Shown here: piece by piece, positions 21,821 to 29,453 of the stretch
How positions within the stretch are numbered: the stretch's first letter is position 1
Layout: each line of letters starts with the position of its first letter
Source of the DNA: a virus
Virus record (IMG/VR): IMGVR_UViG_3300009194_000017
Span: 1-46,124 of that record
Direction: 5' to 3' (one strand)
Length of the DNA: 46,124 nucleotides
The notes under the pieces: model-generated
Told to the model about the DNA's origin: nothing
What the model saw: the letters and a program-made list of their open reading frames with translations, nothing else
Databases searched by the model: none
Made by a program: the position numbers and the translations under genes

Positions 21821-23497
21821 ATGTCTATAGATTTGGCTATTTCACTTGGCCATAACTCAAGCTGCGTGGCCATTGACCATGTAGATGGTAACATCTTGTG
21901 TGGATTTGAAGAAGAGCGTCTCACAGGTGTTAAGTCAGATTCTGCGTACCCTGTGCTTTCAATCGAAAAGTGTATGTCGACGCTTCAACGTCCATCTGTA
22001 AGACATATCTATATCAGCCACTGGTTTGCAGATGGTCGACTGAAGCCATGCAAATATTACGATGACTCACATATCAAGTCTCTTGGCGCGCAACTAGTGG
22101 TCAGCGTGTCAAAAGACATTACGCACCACGATGCTCATAATTACTCAGCTTTGGCTTTTGCACAAAGTAGTCCAGGCTTTGAGTCAGACTTTTTCTCACT
22201 CGTAGTCGATGGTTTTGGCACTCAAGGTGAATGCTTGTCATTGTATCAGTCAACCACTGAGTCAGCCAAGTATGCAAAGACTCGACTTCTTCACCGTGCT
22301 TTTGGCTATAACAAGTCTCTTGGCATCTTGTATCAGTATGCTACTGCTTTTCTTGGTATGAAGATGCAGCAAGACGAATACAAGTTGCTTGGCTATGAAG
22401 CGCACGCGGACGAATTGACGGAAGATCATTTCGATGTTGTAGCAGATCGAGCTTCAAAGCTGACAGCTAAGTACTTCAAAGGTATCATGAATCCAATAGA
22501 TATTGACCGTGACAAAGACCCTATTGTCAATATCAATGCCTTGAAGATGACCAAAGACGGCGTCTTTGAAGAGCTTTGGGCTTTGCTTAATGAATTCGAT
22601 ATTGATGACCGTACTGACTTCGATGCAAAAGTCCTAGTATCAATACTTGTCCAACAAGTCGTTGAAGACGTAGTTCTGCAGATTGTGCGGACTTACGGTA
22701 TTAAGAAGCTAATCTGTAGCGGCGGCGTTTTCATGAACGTCAAGCTTAATTTGAAGCTATCACAAATGGTTGAAAAGCTTTGTGTTATGCCGCTTGCAGG
22801 GGATCAGGGCGCAGCTATCGGTTTATACCATTACCACAATCAAAATCTTAAGTGGCCGAACCACTTGTACTGGGGGCATCGTCCTTGGAACAAGCTTGAC
22901 AAATTCAATGATGTAAAAGGCATTGAAGTATACGGCGATCGAGGCTCATTTATTGACGCAGTCTTGAAGGAACTCACTAAAGGCCCTGGCTATGTAAACA
23001 TTGTCACAGGTGATATGGAGTATGGGCCACGCGCTTTGTGCAACACAACTACACTAGCCATTCCAGATCGTGAGAATACTGAGGCCATTAATAAACTGAA
23101 CGATCGTACAACTGTTATGCCTATGGCACCTGTAATGACTGAAGAGATGGCTTCAAAGTACTTGCAACCGTTCTATCAAGGTGTACATAAATCTCTTGAG
23201 TATATGATTGCTGCTTGTGTGTTAAATAAAGGCGTTGATAGCTTTGATGGTGCTGCTCACAAGTATGAAGGCCCTTGGTTTGGCTGGACTTTTAAAACAT
23301 GTAGACCCCAAATCCTTAGCGCTGGGCACCCAGTTTATGATGTCCTTGAAAAGATTGGTAAGCCACTAATCAATACCAGCTTCAATTATCATGGCGTGCC
23401 AATTGTATACGATGAGAAAGACATCGTGAATTCGCATATTAAGCAAAATGAAAACGGCGTCATTAAAACCCTAATCCTGGTGGAGTCAAATCAATGA
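21821..23497 (+). CDS. Carbamoyltransferase (NodU/TobZ family), predicted DNA 5-hydroxymethylcytosine modifier
   Basis: 558 residues; start at 21821 with GGAG 7 nt upstream. N-terminal ASKHA/Kae1-like domain: ISLGHNSSCVAI, FEEERLTG, the metal-site pattern HHDAH (H102, H106) and VVDGFG (D130), then SGGVFMNVKLN and LAGDQGAAIG. C-terminal carbamoyltransferase domain: MEYGPRALCNTTTLA, NDRTTVMPMAPVM and NTSFNYHGVPI. The family uses ATP and carbamoyl phosphate to carbamoylate hydroxyl groups. Phage members next to dCMP hydroxymethylase genes carbamoylate 5-hydroxymethylcytosine in DNA, and this gene has exactly that neighbourhood. An antibiotic or Nod-factor role is unlikely here. Confidence 0.92.
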   Translation: MSIDLAISLGHNSSCVAIDHVDGNILCGFEEERLTGVKSDSAYPVLSIEKCMSTLQRPSVRHIYISHWFADGRLKPCKYYDDSHIKSLGAQLVVSVSKDITHHDAHNYSALAFAQSSPGFESDFFSLVVDGFGTQGECLSLYQSTTESAKYAKTRLLHRAFGYNKSLGILYQYATAFLGMKMQQDEYKLLGYEAHADELTEDHFDVVADRASKLTAKYFKGIMNPIDIDRDKDPIVNINALKMTKDGVFEELWALLNEFDIDDRTDFDAKVLVSILVQQVVEDVVLQIVRTYGIKKLICSGGVFMNVKLNLKLSQMVEKLCVMPLAGDQGAAIGLYHYHNQNLKWPNHLYWGHRPWNKLDKFNDVKGIEVYGDRGSFIDAVLKELTKGPGYVNIVTGDMEYGPRALCNTTTLAIPDRENTEAINKLNDRTTVMPMAPVMTEEMASKYLQPFYQGVHKSLEYMIAACVLNKGVDSFDGAAHKYEGPWFGWTFKTCRPQILSAGHPVYDVLEKIGKPLINTSFNYHGVPIVYDEKDIVNSHIKQNENGVIKTLILVESNQ

Positions 23498-23934
23498 GCA
23501 TTGTAAAAGACGTAGTATTCTTCAATCAAGAAGTACTTGGCATTGAGCAACGCACGCCTGGCATTCTGCCAACTGATGAGCATGAGATCACTATCAAATG
23601 CCTACATGAAGAGATCGATGAGTACATTGATGCTTACGACGAATGCTGTCGAGACGACGACGCTATCGCAAAAGACCATGAGCTGAAGTATGTAGCTGAC
23701 ATGGCTGATGCTATGATTGATAACATCTATTTTGCAATCGGTGCTCTCTACAAGTTGGGTTTGACAGCTGACCAAATTGAGCGTGGCTTTAGCGCGGTTC
23801 ATAATTGCAACGTCCAAAAGAAAGCTGGCCAAAATGCAAAGCGTGCTACAGGCGCTGCTGACGCTGTTAAGCCAGAAGGCTGGGTTGGCCCTGAGCAAAA
23901 ATTGCTGGAAATTATCAAGGAGCGAGTAGAATGA
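23494..23934 (+). CDS. MazG-like nucleotide pyrophosphohydrolase (candidate dCTPase)
   Basis: 146 residues, all-alpha NTP-PPase pattern: HEEIDEYID (E39, E40, E43) in helix 1, and VADMADAMIDNIYF (D69, D72, D76) in a later helix, the metal-binding ExxE...D-x2-D arrangement of MazG and dUTPase/dCTPase relatives. In a phage that replaces cytosine, a dCTP-degrading enzyme is expected so that the polymerase sees mainly the modified dCTP. The substrate cannot be read from sequence. It overlaps the genes on both sides by 4 nt. Confidence 0.8.
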   Translation: MSIVKDVVFFNQEVLGIEQRTPGILPTDEHEITIKCLHEEIDEYIDAYDECCRDDDAIAKDHELKYVADMADAMIDNIYFAIGALYKLGLTADQIERGFSAVHNCNVQKKAGQNAKRATGAADAVKPEGWVGPEQKLLEIIKERVE

Positions 23935-24479
23935 GTGTTTATGTCGTTGAAGGGCCTGACGGTGCAGGTAAAAGCACGCTTGTTAATGCTTTAAAGACTG
24001 CGGATGAGTCTATTGCAACCTTGCACCCTGGTAAACCTCCTACAAGTTATGAAGCGTTGCTTGAAATGCTCAATGAGCAGATGACGCAATTGCCAAAAGG
24101 TACTTTCGTCTATGATCGAGTATCCTGTATCTCTGAGTGGGTTTATCGCCCATTCAGGCTTGACTTGAAAGCTGATCAAGAGAACGAGGTTGCAGTTTAC
24201 TTTAGTCTGCTTGAAGCTCAGATGATGATGTCTTTACATCTTGATTGGACTATTATTTACTGTCGACCAAATCATGATGCTATCTTGCGTAACTGCACGC
24301 AGTTTACAGAGCATGATACTGATGAAACGCAAGAGGTTGTCAGAAAGCATATGTTAGAAATCATTCGGTCATATGATGCAACAATGGATCGGCTTAGAGC
24401 CTTTGGTTGCACGGTGATCAACTATGACTATGAGAATGATCTTGCAGAACAATTCATCACAGCTATGGTGTCATCATGA
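23931..24479 (+). CDS. Deoxynucleoside monophosphate kinase-like protein (dTMP kinase fold)
   Basis: 182 residues. P-loop EGPDGAGKST (K14) at the N-terminus as in thymidylate kinases; FVYDRVSCISEWVYRP corresponds to the substrate-binding DR motif; TIIYCRPNHDAI precedes the lid region. T4-type phages with hydroxymethylcytosine need a dNMP kinase for hm-dCMP, and the position next to the hydroxymethylase suggests this function. It could equally phosphorylate dTMP. ATGA overlaps on both sides. Confidence 0.82.
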   Translation: MSVYVVEGPDGAGKSTLVNALKTADESIATLHPGKPPTSYEALLEMLNEQMTQLPKGTFVYDRVSCISEWVYRPFRLDLKADQENEVAVYFSLLEAQMMMSLHLDWTIIYCRPNHDAILRNCTQFTEHDTDETQEVVRKHMLEIIRSYDATMDRLRAFGCTVINYDYENDLAEQFITAMVSS

Positions 24480-25315
24480 GTCAAGATACAACTAATCTAG
24501 CGTGGCTCAAGCAATTGCTTGACACATTGACGTATGGTCGAACAGTTGAAGTGCGTGGCTCTGAGATCAAAGAGCTTGAAAATCGTAGTTTGACAATCGA
24601 TCCATTGTGGCCTTTCATCACATTCGAAGATCGTAATTATAACTTCGATTACTGCAAGAAAGAGCTATTGTGGAAAATCAATGGCGATCCATTCGATGGG
24701 CGTATCAAGAAACATGCTAAAATGTGGTCGTCAGTACAAAATGACAATGGTTCATTCAATTCAAATTACGGTGCTTACTGGTTCAGGAATTACGGTATTC
24801 AAAAAGCCGTAGAACAATTAGAGTATGACAAGTATTCGCGTCGTGCATCCATTCCAATGCTGGCGTCTGAACATGTTGGCATGGATGTTCGTGATACAGT
24901 TTGCACTGAAGCGATGACGTTTCTTATTCGCAATGATCGCTTGAATTGTCATGTTCATATGCGATCTAGCGATCAAGTCTTTGGCCTTGGAACTGATTTG
25001 CCTTCTTTCTCGCTGGTTCAGCGCTTGGTACTTGGTCTGATTAGTAAGAAGTATCCTGAAGTTCAAATGGGCTCACTTACAGTGGTTGCTGCAAGCTCTC
25101 ATATTTATGCGCGTCATTTTGAGATGGCTGATAAATTAGCAACTGAAAATCCTGCCGTTAAGCCAATGAGTAATGATCTTTGGATGCCAATTCCAACATT
25201 CGAAGAAGCAAAATTTCTCACAGAGAGAAGCGGGCTTGGTCTGACTAGAGCTGATCTTGGCCGAACCAAAGATTGTTCATTGGCCAGATGGCTACTTTCG
25301 TCCGGAGAATTATAA
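24476..25315 (+). CDS. dCMP 5-hydroxymethylase (thymidylate synthase family)
   Basis: 279 residues, thymidylate synthase fold: SRR (R122, R123), catalytic Cys143 in DTVCTEAMTF, HMRSSD (R163, D166), GLGTDLPSFSL, and SSHIYARH (H209, Y211). Where thymidylate synthase has the Asn that reads dUMP (FNIASY), this protein has Asp174 (TDLPSF), the substitution found in dCMP hydroxymethylases such as T4 gp42. So the likely reaction is dCMP plus methylene-tetrahydrofolate to 5-hydroxymethyl-dCMP. The first half is more diverged than usual. It overlaps the kinase and deaminase genes. Confidence 0.88.
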   Translation: MSQDTTNLAWLKQLLDTLTYGRTVEVRGSEIKELENRSLTIDPLWPFITFEDRNYNFDYCKKELLWKINGDPFDGRIKKHAKMWSSVQNDNGSFNSNYGAYWFRNYGIQKAVEQLEYDKYSRRASIPMLASEHVGMDVRDTVCTEAMTFLIRNDRLNCHVHMRSSDQVFGLGTDLPSFSLVQRLVLGLISKKYPEVQMGSLTVVAASSHIYARHFEMADKLATENPAVKPMSNDLWMPIPTFEEAKFLTERSGLGLTRADLGRTKDCSLARWLLSSGEL

Positions 25316-25815
25316 TGTACAGGCCAACCGTCGATGAATACTTTATCGTTATGGCTATGCATGCAGCCACACGGGCGTCTTGCGCAAGGCGCCGTGTTGG
25401 CTGTATTCTGGTCAACGATCTGAATCACGTACTGTCAACAGGCATGAATGGTCCAGATAAAGGAGCGGTGAACTGCACCACGGTACCTTGCGCTGGGGCT
25501 GATAGCCCGTCCGGCACTAATCTTTCAGCCTGCGGTGCGATACATGCGGAAATTAATGCGCTCCTGCAATGCTCTGACGTGCAGAAAATTAAAACGGCGT
25601 ATGTTACTACTAGTCCTTGCATTGAGTGCACCAAGGCGCTCCTCAATACGTCCTGTGAGCGCATTGTGTATCTTACCAAGTATAGCGATGGTCACGATAG
25701 CGCCATTGAAAAGTGGCGAGCTAGAGGTCGCATTATTCAGCCAATAAGCGAATGCCACATAGAAAAAGGCTATGTGAATAAGTTTTGCTCAATCTACGGG
25801 ATGAAATGGTCATGA
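25315..25815 (+). CDS. dCMP deaminase
   Basis: 166 residues; the start at 25315 (TAATG overlap with the upstream stop, GGAGA 5 nt upstream) is chosen over an earlier in-frame ATG at 25273. Zinc cytidine/dCMP deaminase signature: HAE (H77, E79) and PCIEC (C102, C105). It converts dCMP to dUMP, feeding dTTP synthesis and draining unmodified dCMP in competition with the hydroxymethylase. Its DNA is somewhat GC-richer than its neighbours. Confidence 0.92.
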   Translation: MYRPTVDEYFIVMAMHAATRASCARRRVGCILVNDLNHVLSTGMNGPDKGAVNCTTVPCAGADSPSGTNLSACGAIHAEINALLQCSDVQKIKTAYVTTSPCIECTKALLNTSCERIVYLTKYSDGHDSAIEKWRARGRIIQPISECHIEKGYVNKFCSIYGMKWS

Positions 25816-26879
25816 TCACACTGTATAGAAAGAATTCGTTCGGCATAGGTCGCTGGTGTATTTGGAAAGAGAGCGATCATGTTATTAAGTTTGGCCACAG
25901 TGCATCATTGCAAGGCCATCTGATTGTTTCTGAAGAATACGTGGAAGATGGTAAAGCAGGCCGTAGTTTGGCTGAGCAAGTACAGTCTCGTATTGATTCA
26001 CGTATTAGCAAGATGCGTGACAAAGGCTATAAAGATACTGCCGATGAGGCTGCTAAAGCTCAAACTAATCAGCTTGGCCTAGTTACGCCAATGCTTGCGA
26101 AGCCATTAAAAGTCAGCAGTATTAAAGAGTCGTTCATACAGCCTAAATTGAACGGCCACAGATGTCTTATTGCAAATGTTGACGGCGACATAATTGCTTA
26201 CTCTCGTCAAGGTAAGCTGATTCACACAGTTGATCACGTGACAAATGAGTTTTTTGACATACTGCCTGAAAATACAGTTGTCGATGGTGAGCTTTATATC
26301 CATGGTGAGAAGCTTCAAACAATTGCCTCGCTTGTTAAACGTGAACAACCTCGGTCAAAAGAGATTAAGTACTTCGTATACGACTTTATTGATTTAAAAG
26401 ATAAGCATATCAAATTTAAGGATCGAGCCGAAATCCTTAGATCGCTAGTTAAAGACATGGGCCCAAGCGTTCAGTTCACAGATACAGATCTTGTGGAGAA
26501 TCTAAACGAAGCGATGGATATTTACAAGACCCATATTGAGCATGGTTTTGAAGGCTCAATTGTTCGGTCAGCTGGTGGCCTATATGAGTCAGGTAAACGT
26601 TCGTCTGGCTTGCTCAAAATTAAGCCACTATTTGATACAGAAGTTGAAGTACTTGATATTGTACCAGGCGATACAGGCTTAGGTATCTGCGTCTGTAGAA
26701 TGGACGGCCTGGATCGAAGCTTTAAGATCTTAGCACCTGGCACCCATCCTGAAAAGATTCAAGCTCTAGAGCATAAAGATAAATTGATCGGTAAGCGGCT
26801 TAAAGTTGAATATCGTGAACTTACAGCTGATGGTGTGCCATTTCATGCTGTCGCAACTGAATGGTTTACTACTATTTAG
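25812..26879 (+). CDS. ATP-dependent DNA ligase with WGR-like N-terminal domain
   Basis: 355 residues from ATG 25812 (ATGA overlap). Residues 1-60 resemble a WGR domain (GIGRWCIWKE, then DGKAGRSLAEQ). The nucleotidyltransferase domain has motif I KLNGHR with K112, DGELYI (motif III), YFVYDFID, EGSIVR (motif IV) and LLKIKP (motif V); an OB-fold follows. Motif I is KxNG rather than the more usual KxDG, which is seen in some phage ligases. It seals nicks in replicated phage DNA. Last gene of the rightward region, before two hairpin elements. Confidence 0.93.
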   Translation: MITLYRKNSFGIGRWCIWKESDHVIKFGHSASLQGHLIVSEEYVEDGKAGRSLAEQVQSRIDSRISKMRDKGYKDTADEAAKAQTNQLGLVTPMLAKPLKVSSIKESFIQPKLNGHRCLIANVDGDIIAYSRQGKLIHTVDHVTNEFFDILPENTVVDGELYIHGEKLQTIASLVKREQPRSKEIKYFVYDFIDLKDKHIKFKDRAEILRSLVKDMGPSVQFTDTDLVENLNEAMDIYKTHIEHGFEGSIVRSAGGLYESGKRSSGLLKIKPLFDTEVEVLDIVPGDTGLGICVCRMDGLDRSFKILAPGTHPEKIQALEHKDKLIGKRLKVEYRELTADGVPFHAVATEWFTTI

Positions 26880-26918
26880 CTAGTTGGCTAATTTGTAGCT
26901 AAAAGCTACGCTCTGAGA

Positions 26919-26995
26919 ACGCTCCTATAAAGTTTTTAGCAGGTCAGCCCGTAGGGTAATATGGCTTACTAAAGCTTAAAATAGGAGCGTTTTTA
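26919..26995 (+). repeat. Dispersed hairpin element, copy 4 (terminator-like)
   Basis: Core AGCCCGTAGGGTAATATGGC at 26946-26965 lies between perfect 10-bp arms ACGCTCCTAT (26919-26928) and ATAGGAGCGT (26981-26990), followed by five T residues. It stands 40 bp after the ligase stop and may terminate the rightward transcript. Confidence 0.85.
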
Positions 26996-27068
26996 ATGCT
27001 TGAACGGTTGAGAAGCTTAATGCTAATAAGTATTAGTTACTTATTGTGAGCTACTTTATGAGTAAGCT

Positions 27069-27155
27069 GTACGCTCTGAAGTCGCTCAGAATAGCTTTTT
27101 AGCAGGCCAGCCCGTAGGGTAATATAGGTAGGAAAGTTAACTATTCAGAGCGTAC
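27069..27155 (+). repeat. Dispersed hairpin element, copy 5
   Basis: Core AGCCCGTAGGGTAATATAGG lies between perfect 12-bp arms GTACGCTCTGAA (27069-27080) and TTCAGAGCGTAC (27144-27155). A second left-arm-like sequence, CGCTCAGAATAG (27083-27094), could pair with the right arm instead, giving two exclusive structures. The right arm touches the stop codon of the last late gene (27155). Confidence 0.85.
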
Positions 27156-27505
27156 TATCTATCAATTTCGAACGAGGCTACAAGGTCTTCAAGGTGACTC
27201 AGGCGGGATTCTCTGTCTAGATCACGCTTACGTAACTCAGCTATAATCTTGTCACGGTTAGCAATGCGTTCTTCATAATCCTGTTTCATGTCAAGAAAGC
27301 GCTTATCGTGATATTCACGTTCTTCTTGCAATTGATTTTCCACAATCGCAAGGCGCGCCAGTACCTGATTTGTAAATTCAGTTCTGTCTGTTGAGCGGGT
27401 TCTTTTGTTATCCGACGAAGCTTTCATGAAGCCAAGGATCAACGCACCGAGTCCACCAAGCGATGCATACAATACATTGGCCACCCATTCTGGTACGTTG
27501 TCCAT
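27155..27505 (-). CDS. Membrane-anchored coiled-coil protein, lysis cassette
   Basis: 116 residues; start MDNVPEWV at 27505 has AGGAG about 10 nt upstream, better than an ATG at 27550. One transmembrane segment (residues 9-26, ANVLYASLGGLGALILGF), then a long charged coiled coil (REYHDKRFLDMKQDYEERIA onward). Last gene of the late operon, after the spanins. It may be an accessory holin, antiholin or spanin-like protein; the family is not identified. Confidence 0.75.
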   Translation of the reverse strand: MDNVPEWVANVLYASLGGLGALILGFMKASSDNKRTRSTDRTEFTNQVLARLAIVENQLQEEREYHDKRFLDMKQDYEERIANRDKIIAELRKRDLDRESRLSHLEDLVASFEIDR

Positions 27506-27577
27506 TTTGCCTATTCTCCTAGCTCTAAACGTACGATTATACGTATTCATGTTTGAGCGCCCCGCCCAATAAATAAG

Positions 27578-27805
27578 TCAGTTAGAAACTGAATAGCCAC
27601 GTTCAAGCTCAATGATATACGTACCGAGCTTTATAGCATCTGAAGGAGAGAAACAAACTAGCTCATTTTTCTCGATCGTGTTTATCGTTGGCTTCGTCGG
27701 CATCTTTTGAGTCTGAGTTGCGCAGCCCACTAAAGTGGTTATCATACCACTCAGCAGGATCATCTTCGAGTTGGTCACGAGATTTCTGCGCATCTTTTTG
27801 CTCAC
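27578..27805 (-). CDS. Outer-membrane spanin lipoprotein (Rz1-like)
   Basis: 75 residues. A basic start, hydrophobic segment and lipobox LVGC (ILLSGMITTLVGCATQ) show a lipoprotein signal peptide; the mature part is short. The reading frame begins inside the inner-membrane spanin gene, the usual nested Rz/Rz1 arrangement. It pairs with that protein to fuse inner and outer membranes at lysis. Confidence 0.82.
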   Translation of the reverse strand: MSKKMRRNLVTNSKMILLSGMITTLVGCATQTQKMPTKPTINTIEKNELVCFSPSDAIKLGTYIIELERGYSVSN

Positions 27806-27872
27806 GTTTAGCCCTAAGCTTCTCGAGAAAATTGGCTAAAGCATATAGAATCGATACGATCTTATTGATCAT
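27663..27872 (-). CDS. Inner-membrane spanin (Rz-like)
   Basis: 69 residues from MINKIVSILYALANFLEKLR: short N-terminal membrane anchor followed by a charged helical domain (RAKREQKDAQKSRDQLEDDP, AEWYDNHFSG). Its start overlaps the end of the holin gene, and the lipoprotein spanin is nested in its 3' half. The periplasmic part is short compared with lambda Rz, so the pair is small. An ATG at 27902 would extend it by 10 residues. Confidence 0.75.
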   Translation of the reverse strand: MINKIVSILYALANFLEKLRAKREQKDAQKSRDQLEDDPAEWYDNHFSGLRNSDSKDADEANDKHDREK

Positions 27873-28056
27873 TAGATTCTTTGTTCTTTGCTTTGCCAAC
27901 ATTCAGTGCAAGGACATCAACAACTTTGCGCAACGCTTTTAGCACTGAGTCGTCTTTTGGTGTAGGCGTCATCGCCGCAAGCGCAGCTGCCGCAGCAATA
28001 AACAGACTTACAACTTCAATGATCTCAAACCAATTTGTTGCAATATAGTCAAGCAT
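27862..28056 (-). CDS. Putative holin
   Basis: 64 residues: one strong transmembrane segment (EIIEVVSLFIAAAAALAAMT) followed by TPTPKDDSVLKALRKVVDVL and ALNVGKAKNK, a pattern common in small phage membrane proteins beside endolysins. AAGGAG lies 6 nt upstream of the ATG. It sits between the endolysin and spanins, where holins usually lie. Confidence 0.8.
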   Translation of the reverse strand: MLDYIATNWFEIIEVVSLFIAAAAALAAMTPTPKDDSVLKALRKVVDVLALNVGKAKNKESNDQ

Positions 28057-28085
28057 AGATAGCTCCTTATTGACCTATAAGTTTA

Positions 28086-28526
28086 TTATACTACGACCTC
28101 GCCCGGACTAAACGGGGATGACCATGAACCATACAAGAAAACGCTCTGAGCAAGTCCAAGGTCCTTTCGTCTATCTACATGGATAAAGACATCATGCAAT
28201 CCAACTGACCATCCAAGCGACCATGCGAGCTGTGCGAATTCAAGCTTTAAGTCTTTTGACCAATTTCGCCAAAATATGTCGGCAGCCATACAACCTTCAG
28301 TTGGATGCACAGGGTTTTCAGTTAAGTGCAAGCTGCGTGGATGGCCGCCCTCAGATTCGTTGTGCTCAGGGCTTCGACATACACTCGTAGGAAATAGCGG
28401 TCGGCCCCAAGATGCGCGTAGCGCAGGCAAATGAGCTGCGAATCTAGGATCTAGCGCCACGATCCCTGAGCCTTTGCAAGCTAGCTCGTCCTCTGAAAAG
28501 TACGGTAAAGCTGTTGTCCAAGTCAT
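28086..28526 (-). CDS. Endolysin, M15-type peptidase
   Basis: 146 residues from MTWTTALPYF (28526). Zinc peptidase M15-like motifs: SLHL (H67), GCMAADI (D83) and FIHVD (H116, D118). It would cut peptide cross-links in peptidoglycan. Start overlaps the upstream stop as ATGA. Higher GC than the early genes. Confidence 0.85.
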   Translation of the reverse strand: MTWTTALPYFSEDELACKGSGIVALDPRFAAHLPALRASWGRPLFPTSVCRSPEHNESEGGHPRSLHLTENPVHPTEGCMAADIFWRNWSKDLKLEFAQLAWSLGWSVGLHDVFIHVDRRKDLGLAQSVFLYGSWSSPFSPGEVVV

Positions 28527-28936
28527 AGTGCAATCCAAAGATCTCTAGGTGTAACACGATGGCCTTTAATGCGAAACTCACGTCCGCCCGCTTCAAGCGT
28601 CGCTGCCACCAGCTCGGAGCAAAACCACTTTTTCGGGTCGTGCCAGTCGGCTCGAAACGGCATGGCAAACACGGCGCCCCAGTCGTAGCCCTTACCGAGT
28701 TGCGACTTGAGGAACGTGGTGACGGCGGTTTCTTGCAGGCCGTCAATGTCTACCGTCTCGACCTTGTAATCGGCTTGCAGGGCTTCAGTGGTCGTCACAT
28801 GGACACCTTTCCATCCGGTCGAATGGAAAATCACGCCATCAACCTCGATAGCGACGTGATTCCATCGGCTCATCGTGCCCGCCCTGATTAACCAGGCGGC
28901 GGGGAGGCTTGAGCGGCAGAAGTGGACCTTAATCAT
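28523..28936 (-). CDS. YiiX/NlpC-P60-like cysteine peptidase
   Basis: 137 residues. Permuted papain-like (YiiX/YebB-type) pattern: RWNHVAIEVDG with H27, followed by a central domain and KKWFCSELVAATLEAGG with C106. It probably cleaves peptidoglycan or a protein amide bond, either in the tail tip at entry or at lysis; the position between tail-fibre chaperone and endolysin allows both. GC-rich. ATGA overlap on both sides. Confidence 0.8.
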   Translation of the reverse strand: MIKVHFCRSSLPAAWLIRAGTMSRWNHVAIEVDGVIFHSTGWKGVHVTTTEALQADYKVETVDIDGLQETAVTTFLKSQLGKGYDWGAVFAMPFRADWHDPKKWFCSELVAATLEAGGREFRIKGHRVTPRDLWIAL

Positions 28937-29451
28937 AGCGTTGCCGCGTATATGAACAGGTCGTCAAGATCTGCCTGCGTCATATTGAGGCCAGTCTCTG
29001 CCAAGCTGTTAAGCACAGCGTTATCCCGCTTAAACTCTTTGGACTCCTGCCAGTAGTTTTGTGCGATCAGCTTTTCGGTTGGGTCAGTGATCGCATCCAG
29101 CGCATCTACGGCCTGCTGGTATTTGCCTTGGCGGATTAGCGCCTCTTTAGCTTGGCGCTTGGTGACAGAGCGGGGGATAGATGCTTGATACTGCGCGTCC
29201 AGCTCAGCTTGAGTAAAGTCCCGCACCTCCCACGTCTGATACCATTTGCCGTCTTCGCGGAGTTCCGGCTCGCCCTCTTCGGCAAACTGCATGGCTGGGT
29301 CGTGGCCTGGATCAGTTGGTACGATCAGGCGCAAGCCCTTCTCGGTTATAACTGCATCCGTCATTACAGCCGGGAAGGACACGGAGGGGAACGCTTTACG
29401 GATGGCGCTATGTGTTCTGAAAACCTGCTTGGTTTCTGGTCGGTAATACAT
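28933..29451 (-). CDS. Tail fibre assembly/chaperone-like protein
   Basis: 172 residues. N-terminal beta part (WYQTWEVRDFTQAELDAQYQ) and C-terminal helical repeat (KRQAKEALIRQGKYQQAVDA, then NMTQADLDDLFIYAATL) match the style of phage tail-fibre assembly proteins and chaperones encoded just after fibre genes. It follows the glycine-rich tip gene by 2 bp. Confidence 0.75.
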   Translation of the reverse strand: MYYRPETKQVFRTHSAIRKAFPSVSFPAVMTDAVITEKGLRLIVPTDPGHDPAMQFAEEGEPELREDGKWYQTWEVRDFTQAELDAQYQASIPRSVTKRQAKEALIRQGKYQQAVDALDAITDPTEKLIAQNYWQESKEFKRDNAVLNSLAETGLNMTQADLDDLFIYAATL

Positions 29452-29453
29452 AG

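Noticed and set aside
24476-25315. Thymidylate synthase (dUMP methylase)
   Set aside because: The base-reading Asn is Asp174, and the carbamoyltransferase neighbour points to hydroxymethylcytosine.
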